Assembly (NCBI RefSeq): GCF_003985125.1
Contig: NZ_ML133589.1
Coordinates: forward strand, 1-64,000
Source of the DNA: Rhizobium phaseoli
GTDB lineage: Bacteria > Pseudomonadota > Alphaproteobacteria > Rhizobiales > Rhizobiaceae
DNA length: 64,000 nt
Reading direction: 5' to 3'
Every line of letters begins with the position of its first letter. Position 1 is the first letter of the stretch. The translations under genes were made by a program, and so were the position numbers. A model generated the notes under the pieces. That model was not told the DNA's origin and made no database searches. It worked only from the letters and a program-made list of their open reading frames with translations. This document shows positions 58,838-64,000 of this stretch, one piece after another.

Positions 58838-60684
58838 TTACGAATTGAATTTCAGCTTTTCGGATTGCGCAATGCCGGCGGCGATGCGGTCGACCATAAC
58901 CGGGTACGGGTGCACGCCGTCAGACGTCACGCTCGGCCGCACGACGGACCCGACCGGCAGCACCGCAGCACGTACCGGCGATATCGTCAGGACATTGCCG
59001 GCGATACTTGCGATTGTCGTGGTCGAAATCCGCGCCATGCCATCGGGTCCGGCATAGGTGTTGATCTCCTGCTCGGGGCGAAAGACGCTCGCATCCGCGA
59101 CCTCGATCGTCGAATAGGTTGCAACACCGTCTGTCCCTGCCTGCGTGGTGACGGTCGTGCTGGCAAGCTCCAACATGCCCGGCCAGGCGCCGCCCTTCAC
59201 ACCGGACGCCCACGCAGAATAGGTGTCGATCGCAGCGTCGCAGCATGCGGACGTCCGCGCCACCATGATATCGTCATGCAGACGCCATTTGCCCGATGCA
59301 TCGGTTCCGTCAGCCGGCCAGGTGTTGTTTGCCGAATAGCTCTGGAAAGATGCCTGCAGATACAGGTTGCTCGTCGTGATCGAGCCTGTTGCCGGCGAAG
59401 TTGCCGATCCCGCGAAGCTATATGTGAAGGTCGTCGAGCCTGTGACTGTGATGACGACATTTCCGTTGTACTCGGTTTGCGTCGCGCCCGCGATCGTCAC
59501 CGTCTGACCCGACACCAGACCGTTAGTGCCGGAAGAAATCGTCGCAGTGACCACCGTTCCGACAGAGGTCAAGGTGACGGTGCGCGTCGTCACGGTGCGG
59601 CCGATCGGCGGGAACGCCACAATGTTGATGCCGGCATATTCCGTCCGGAGGCGCCCGACCAGGGCCCTGTAATTCGTATTGAACCAGGTGCTGTAGGATG
59701 TCGAGGTATCGTTCTGCCCCATCTGGTTGGCGATGACGGTGAAGGGCAGCTTGTTGCCGTTGAACGCCTTGATCTCGCGGATGACATCCCTTCGCCGCGT
59801 TGCGATGGATGACCCGGATCCGGTATATTCGCGCACCGATCCGGCGCCGGGCATGCCGATCAGGCAATGCGGAATGCGTCCGGCGCCGCCGTCCTTGTCG
59901 AGCCAGCGGCGCAACCAGCCGAGATTGCCGCGGCTGTCGGCGGCGGAAGAATATTCCTGGCGCGCCTCGCCGATGCTGTCGACGAAACCGAGGGCGACCG
60001 GCCTTCCGTCCCAGTCGCCCTTGGCGACCATGAAATCGGCCCCCCAATATTGCGGCTGCGCCTGCTGGCCATAGCTCACATCGAGGGCGGCGGTGCTGTC
60101 GGCGAGCGGCGTATCCTTGAAGGCCAGCAGCGTGGCGAGATCGCCGGCACCCCAGACACGTTCGCCGCGATGTTTCTGGATGCGGTAGACCGGCCAGATC
60201 TTGTCGCCGACGGCGGTGTGATAAAACAGCCAGATTTCGATGTCGCTTTCCGGCGCGACATCGGGAATGGTCAGCTCGTCCGTCCAGGCGCCGTTCGTCT
60301 GGTCGGCGACCGTCACCGTGTTCGAGCCGCCGAAGCTGCATTGGTAGAAGTGCCGGCAACGCGGATGAACATGGCATCGGCGATAACCGAATTGCCGGGC
60401 GCGCCGATCGTGCCGGTGACGACGGTTTCCTGCGGCGAGTTTCCGCCCTCCGTCGAAGCGAAGCCGGAAAGGTGAAAGCGGAAGGTTCGCGTCTTATAGG
60501 ACGGCGTGCAAACGACGATCTTGGTGCAGACATAATTTGTGCCGGCGGCGGCGGTGACGATGCCGCCCGACGGCATGCGGTTGCGGGTGGCAAAGAACAT
60601 GTAGCGGTCGGGATCTCCCGCATTGCCGCCCGTCCCGCTCAGCAGCGGATTGGCAAGGGCAAGCGAAATGGCGTTCATCATCAT
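58838..60684 (-). pseudogene. Phage SGNH-hydrolase protein, split by a frameshift
   Basis: Two adjacent frames make one protein. The N-terminal part (start 60684 or 60678, to 60313) ends VAGTSTNAA...; the sequence then resumes one frame away as F-G-G-S-N-T-V-T-V-A-D-Q, pointing to a one-base loss near 60326-60337. The remaining 492 residues carry SGNH hallmarks: V-D-S-I-G-E (nucleophile), M-G-Q-N-D and D-G-V-H-P. Two beta-rich segments (about 60 residues each) are inserted between the last two blocks. Likely a tail-associated esterase acting on surface polysaccharide. No slippery heptamer is visible. Stop-start overlap links it to the lipoprotein gene. Confidence 0.75.
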
Positions 60685-60989
60685 CGGCGTGTTCCATATC
60701 GGCTGGTGAGTTCGTCGTAGAATTCGACTGTGCACCCCTGGCGGGCATTGGCGCGGTCGAGCGCCAGGCGCTCACGGGCGAGGATTGCAATCAGCGGCTC
60801 GCCGTCGAGGACAGGCGCATGCGCTTCCTGCCTTCTCAAATCGTCGGGCAGCGGCGGCAGCACGAGGCCGGCCGTCGCCCTCCCCTTGGCAGCCGCCGCC
60901 TGGTTCAGCCGCTCAGTGGCGGAGCAGCCACTGACGATCAGCAGCAGTGACAGCACAAGCGCGGTTCTTTTGCGAAAGCTCGAGTTCAT
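60681..60989 (-). CDS. Outer-membrane lipoprotein, o-spanin (Rz1)-like
   Basis: A 102-residue protein with signal and lipobox ending V-S-G-C22, then a proline-containing linker (LVLPPLPDDLRR). It starts inside the preceding coiled-coil protein gene in another frame, the arrangement of Rz/Rz1. Its stop overlaps the SGNH start (ATGA). Probable role: bridging inner and outer membranes at lysis. Rz1-type length is shorter in lambda, so identity is inferred. Confidence 0.68.
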   Translation of the reverse strand: MNSSFRKRTALVLSLLLIVSGCSATERLNQAAAAKGRATAGLVLPPLPDDLRRQEAHAPVLDGEPLIAILARERLALDRANARQGCTVEFYDELTSRYGTRR

Positions 60990-61275
60990 AGGATCGGATC
61001 TCGTTTTCCAATGTGTCCCTGGCGGTCTTCTCTGCGGCCTTGGCCGCCTGCAGCCGCTTGCGATGCTCTTCGCCGGCGCGGGCCGCCGCATCACGCTGGC
61101 GCTCCATTTCGTCGGCCCTCGCTTCGGCGGCAGCCTTCTCGGCCAGCACGACATAACCGGCGCGCGCCTGGCGCTCTGCGGAGGGAAAGCCGATCGCAAC
61201 GGCATAGAGGTGATAGAGAAACAGCCCGGCGGCGATGCCGGCGCCCATCTTCAGCGTATCGAGGAGGCCGAACAT
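60913..61275 (-). CDS. Inner-membrane coiled-coil protein, i-spanin (Rz)-like
   Basis: A 120-residue protein: N-terminal transmembrane helix (about 11-30) then a long charged coiled coil (40-105). The ATG at 61275 overlaps the stop of the endolysin gene. The 3' part overlaps the lipoprotein gene by 77 bases in another frame. This matches i-spanins, which act with the lipoprotein to fuse membranes after endolysin action. Confidence 0.72.
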   Translation of the reverse strand: MFGLLDTLKMGAGIAAGLFLYHLYAVAIGFPSAERQARAGYVVLAEKAAAEARADEMERQRDAAARAGEEHRKRLQAAKAAEKTARDTLENEIRSYELELSQKNRACAVTAADRQWLLRH

Positions 61276-61738
61276 CAGGCGCCCTCCAGGCAGAAGGCGC
61301 GTTCCTTCTGCCGGCGGCGCGTCAGGCCAGGAAAGGTGATGCCGGCCGCGCGGTTCCACTTCAACAGCGCCTCGCAGCCCTCGGCCGTCCTGCCCTGATT
61401 GATCAGCCGGACCGCGCTCGAACCGCAGGTCGCCTTGACGCCGACATTGTAGGCAAACGAGGTCAGCGCCACGAAACGCGCATCCGGCAGCGGCACGCGC
61501 ACACAGCTTTCGATGCCGCGCGCATAGGTCTGAAGCTCCAGCGCCAGCAGCGCCTTGCACTGCTCCACCGTTCTGCGATCCCCGGGCTTCACCCCATTGG
61601 TGCTGCCATAACAGATCGTCCAGGGCTGCCCCCGGTCGCCGGATCCGGATAGGCATTCTGCCGCAGCCCTTCGAAGCTGCCGACGAGCGCCACGGCCATG
61701 GCAGCCGCAGCGCTACCCTTCTGAAGGCGGTTTGCCAT
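61275..61738 (-). pseudogene. GH24-type phage endolysin with an internal frameshift
   Basis: The first frame starts at ATG 61738 after AGGAGAACTG and reads MANRLQKG...SFEGLRQNAYPDPATGGSP, with the catalytic Glu (SFEG) and Asp (AYPD) of muramidases, then runs into a stop at 61589. The second frame resumes with W-T-I-C-Y-G-S-T-N-G-V-K-P and continues to 61275 (A-F-V-A-L-T-S-F-A-Y-N-V-G). A one-base loss in the CCC run near 61628-61632 explains both. The catalytic Thr is in the second frame, so no full-length enzyme can be made unless the ribosome shifts or the base is a sequencing error. Confidence 0.78.
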
Positions 61739-61967
61739 TCAGTTCTCCTGAGATTTGCTGTTGAAAGACGATGCGCGCGACAATCGCCGCCGCGGTGAGC
61801 AGGCCGGTCATGATCGACATGCCGAACTGGATGTAGACGTTGCGAGGTATCCAGGTGCCGGCGACGAAATTGATGACCGGCTCGAGGATGATGAAGATGA
61901 GCGCCAACGCCATCAGACGGACGCTCCAGGCGCGCCGCAGCACCGCGCGCCAGTTGTGGACGAGCAT
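61713..61967 (-). CDS. Holin-like small membrane protein
   Basis: An 84-residue protein with two predicted helices: LMALALIFIILEPVINFVAG and MSIMTGLLTAAAIVARIVF. It begins MLVHNWRAVLRRAWSVR, as in rhizobial phage holins (DUF7940-like). GGAGCCCACCCC precedes the ATG at 61967. Its 3' end overlaps the endolysin start by 26 bases, the expected holin-endolysin order. Confidence 0.75.
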   Translation of the reverse strand: MLVHNWRAVLRRAWSVRLMALALIFIILEPVINFVAGTWIPRNVYIQFGMSIMTGLLTAAAIVARIVFQQQISGELNGKPPSEG

Positions 61968-62071
61968 GGGGTGGGCTCCGGGTTGTGTGAGCATATGAAA
62001 AAGCACCCGCCTTCTGGGTGGAGACGAGTGCGAGTCGAGATTTCAACGATGTGGGTTAATGCCCCCCAACG

Positions 62072-62299
62072 TTAAAGGACACTAGAACGCGTGTATTGAA
62101 CGCGGAATCGGCTTGAGGATTCCGTTGCCTCTGTTGGTGATTTTGTTGGAGGTAATATGACCCCGCTTTTTATGATCTTCACCGGCTGCGGGACTCGGCT
62201 GAGAGTACCTTGTTCTTTGACCTGTCTCTCCCACCATTCTTTAGTATCTGGGTCGATTGCCTTTCGCTCTCGGAGGCGGTAGGGACGACCAATCACCAA
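62072..62299 (-). CDS. Possible small protein of the phage block
   Basis: An open frame of 75 residues starting at a TTG (62299), with GRPYRLRERKAIDPDTKEWW and a basic, proline-containing remainder. It looks protein-like and lies just before the holin, but has no recognised family and a weak ribosome site. It may be spurious. Confidence 0.35.
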   Translation of the reverse strand: MVIGRPYRLRERKAIDPDTKEWWERQVKEQGTLSRVPQPVKIIKSGVILPPTKSPTEATESSSRFRVQYTRSSVL

Positions 62300-62505
62300 T
62301 TATGCCGAGGTTGAGGTTTCGCTGTGAAAAACGCGTTTATATGGTTGCTAATGGCAATTGAAATGTCCCTCACGCAGCCACTGCGAGCCAAAGCCTCCGC
62401 GCGAGAAGAGAAATACCGACTCCAGGGCCCTACAGTGGCGGACCGGAATTAATCTAACAGCGTCGGTATTGATGGCTAATGTCTAGAGAAGATTGTAGAG
62501 AGTAA
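62300..62505. other. Gene-free stretch at the edge of the phage block
   Basis: About 200 bases with lower GC than the core region and no coding frame I can support. No integrase, attachment core or tRNA was recognised here. Confidence 0.5.
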
Positions 62506-62682
62506 ATGCAAACGCTTGAACAACAGAAGGCGACAGTATTGCAGCTCCGGGAAGAAATTGAGCAGGCGCGCGATGTCGAGGCGCTGAAGCCAATTTTAAA
62601 CCGAATCTTAGACATCGTCGCCAGCAGCCTGGATGAAGATTTGGGCGGGTGGGTCCGTGATCAGGCGACAACTACAGAGTGA
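62506..62682 (+). CDS. Possible 58-residue coiled-coil protein
   Basis: ATG 62506 to TGA 62680-62682 encodes MQTLEQQKATVLQLREEIEQ followed by a helical remainder and acidic tail. Ribosome site is weak (GAGAGTAA). It lies on the opposite strand and overlaps the end of the FkbM-like gene by 11 bases. It could be an accessory phage or island protein; confidence is limited by size. Confidence 0.4.
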   Translation: MQTLEQQKATVLQLREEIEQARDVEALKPILNRILDIVASSLDEDLGGWVRDQATTTE

Positions 62683-63571
62683 CAGTTTCGCCCGTCGTCA
62701 CGTTTACGACCGGAAGGCCATTCAACAAATTTTTAGCCTCGTTGTATGTTTTAAAGGCGAGGCTGCCGTCCCGGTTGCGAACCTCTCGCATGCGACATGG
62801 CCATTCGTGGCGTCGGGTCAGTTTATTATGCAGCTTTCCGGAGTAAATGCTGTCGATAAAGAAGGCGTTGGTACCGGCCCGATTGGTGCCGATAAATTCG
62901 TAACCCCTCTCTTCAAGAAGGTGCCGGAATGCAGTCAAAGATGCGCCCCAATACATCCCGGAGTAGTGCTTGCTCAATCTGACAAAGGACTGATCGTAAG
63001 GTACACTTACCGGCGCATCTCCAAAGATATGGTTGTATTCCACGACAACAATTGCGGCCCTCTCGCGAATTTTCTCAAGCACCCAGTAATCGACGCCATC
63101 GATGTCGACGCTGAGTAACCCTAGTCCCCCGACAAACCCTGCCGACGAGATCAACTCAGCGATATTGTCGCGGTTGATAAATGCCGCCCGGGTTTGCAGA
63201 TCATATTTGTAGGCGATGTCATCAGATCGAATGGAGGAGATGTTGTCTTCGGAGCCGTCGATAATCAAGCCTGACCAGTAGCGCGAAGTTAGCAAATACC
63301 GCGTGTTGCTCTCGCGATAATCCTCTACGCCGAATTCAACGAAGTTTGTGACGGGTGGTTGGATCGTATCCACTAGCCAAGAGATAATCCCGTCCTCTCC
63401 CCATTGGGAAAATACCGAAAACTCGGCCTCAGCCAGAGTGTCCAAGGCGTCTCTCTGGGCTATCTGATGCCCGCGGGTCTCACCCTGCAGAACAAGTAGT
63501 TTTTCCAAGCCAATGAGCCGTCGTGCCTGAAAGGCAAAGTCACGAAATTTGCGACGAAGGCGGGTCTTCAT
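62672..63571 (-). CDS. FkbM/polysaccharide-cluster-type hypothetical protein
   Basis: A 299-residue protein with a Rossmann-like core: FVEFGVEDYRESNTRYLL, LIIDGSEDNI and LLSVDIDGVDYWVLEKI resemble FkbM-type methyltransferase-like proteins found in surface-polysaccharide clusters. Acidic residues of a SAM pocket are plausible, but activity is not established. The ATG overlaps the stop of the upstream acyltransferase (ATGA), forming an operon. Codon use is less GC-biased than in the rest of the window. Confidence 0.75.
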   Translation of the reverse strand: MKTRLRRKFRDFAFQARRLIGLEKLLVLQGETRGHQIAQRDALDTLAEAEFSVFSQWGEDGIISWLVDTIQPPVTNFVEFGVEDYRESNTRYLLTSRYWSGLIIDGSEDNISSIRSDDIAYKYDLQTRAAFINRDNIAELISSAGFVGGLGLLSVDIDGVDYWVLEKIRERAAIVVVEYNHIFGDAPVSVPYDQSFVRLSKHYSGMYWGASLTAFRHLLEERGYEFIGTNRAGTNAFFIDSIYSGKLHNKLTRRHEWPCRMREVRNRDGSLAFKTYNEAKNLLNGLPVVNVTTGETVTL

Positions 63572-64000
63572 GGATTTGGCTCGCTTGTAGGGGATGGCAC
63601 AAAACCATCCGTAGGAACGTCTGTCTTCACAACTGATCGGGCTCCAATAATCGCACGATCACCAATTGTCACGCCTTTCAGAATGATTGCACCCATGCCA
63701 ATCCACACATCATTTCCGATACGTACCGGCGTCGTCTTTACCCCGGGATTATCGCGCGGATGCCCACTGGTTAGAATTTGCTTTGTCTGCGCGAAGCGCA
63801 TCTGCGGATCGGTCGGGTGGCTGTCGCTGTCATGAATTGCGACCGAATGCGATACGAGAACCCTATCGCCGATGATGACTTCACTCGCTGACCAGATTGT
63901 TGACATCGGGCCGAGGTAAAACCATTCACCGATCTCGATCCTCCCTCCGAAACCGAAGGTTAAAAGTTCGCCGCGGATCGTTCCGTTGGCGCCCACTTGG
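63568..64000 (-). CDS. Hexapeptide-repeat acyltransferase, partial
   Basis: The 3' 144 residues of a left-handed beta-helix acetyltransferase (WbbJ/LacA-like): IGEWFYLGPMSTIWSASEV, DRVLVSHSVAIHDSDSHP and the repeats VRIGNDVWIGMGAIILKGV. These enzymes O-acetylate sugars in lipopolysaccharide or capsule using acetyl-CoA. The frame is open to the window edge, so the start lies outside. Coupled to the next gene by ATGA overlap. Confidence 0.85.
   Translation of the reverse strand, partial: QVGANGTIRGELLTFGFGGRIEIGEWFYLGPMSTIWSASEVIIGDRVLVSHSVAIHDSDSHPTDPQMRFAQTKQILTSGHPRDNPGVKTTPVRIGNDVWIGMGAIILKGVTIGDRAIIGARSVVKTDVPTDGFVPSPTSEPNP

Noticed and set aside
60320..60340. Programmed -1 frameshift joining the SGNH hydrolase frames
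   Set aside because: No slippery heptamer or downstream pseudoknot is evident; a one-base mutation or sequencing error is simpler.
1..64000. tRNA, rRNA or CRISPR features
   Set aside because: No T-loop-like GGTTCGAATCC context, rRNA sequence or regularly spaced direct repeats were found; the repeats seen are palindromic mosaics.

Overview
The window looks like a chromosomal segment of a Rhizobium-type alphaproteobacterium (R. etli / R. leguminosarum group). This rests on high GC, a complete betIBA cluster, an ohr/ohrR pair, an R. etli ReAV-type asparaginase, a Tat-exported beta-helix protein of a type known from rhizobia, and several families of rhizobial intergenic palindromes, including RIME-like elements and four copies of one mosaic repeat. 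No rRNA, tRNA, CRISPR array, transposase or integrase was recognised.

Layout. 0.3-2.6 kb: organic-peroxide defence (ohr, ohrR), small proteins, ribosomal protein S21 and a cold-shock protein. 2.8-4.5 kb: two tandem L,D-transpeptidase lipoproteins. 4.6-5.6 kb: a compact AbiEii-like nucleotidyltransferase module with a tiny partner. 5.6-10.4 kb: two alpha/beta hydrolases around a DNA ligase plus ligase-associated exonuclease pair. 10.5-20 kb: a glycerophosphodiesterase-like protein, a soluble double-PAS chemoreceptor, a LuxR solo, a PAS-GAF-GGDEF-EAL protein, the beta-helix protein, a PEBP protein and a GST. 20-31.5 kb: a LysR/small-protein pair, a phosphodiester glycosidase, a Phd/VapC toxin-antitoxin pair, a GST, a DeoR regulator, the asparaginase, two MFS exporters (one divergent from a cysteine-rich winged-helix regulator with an evident operator) and a methyltransferase. 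31.6-35.6 kb: quinone oxidoreductase, an EAL-CBS-GGDEF protein, an orphan ParD and HdeD. 35.7-39.7 kb: betI-betB-betA. 39.8-46 kb: VOC protein, ClC antiporter, Rrf2 regulator and the assimilatory sulfate cluster cysH-cysD-cysN. 46-57.7 kb: three transcription regulators, small enzymes, a peroxiredoxin-like protein, a class A PBP, an NmrA protein and a DegP-like protease. 58.4-62 kb: a phage-derived block on the minus strand with holin, endolysin, overlapping spanins, an SGNH hydrolase and a DUF1515-like protein; the endolysin and SGNH genes each carry an apparent one-base frameshift. 62-64 kb: lower-GC surface-polysaccharide-type genes running off the window edge.

Together the region is mostly housekeeping and stress/envelope biology (peroxide, osmotic, sulfur, peptidoglycan, cyclic-di-GMP signalling) with small accessory islands: an AbiEii-like module, a Phd/VapC pair, the prophage lysis remnant and the polysaccharide genes. 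The least explained items are the compact AbiEii-like pair, the W-to-M LuxR solo, the operator with three half-sites at 29.1 kb, the decorated and frameshifted SGNH hydrolase, and the placement of repeats at gene boundaries.
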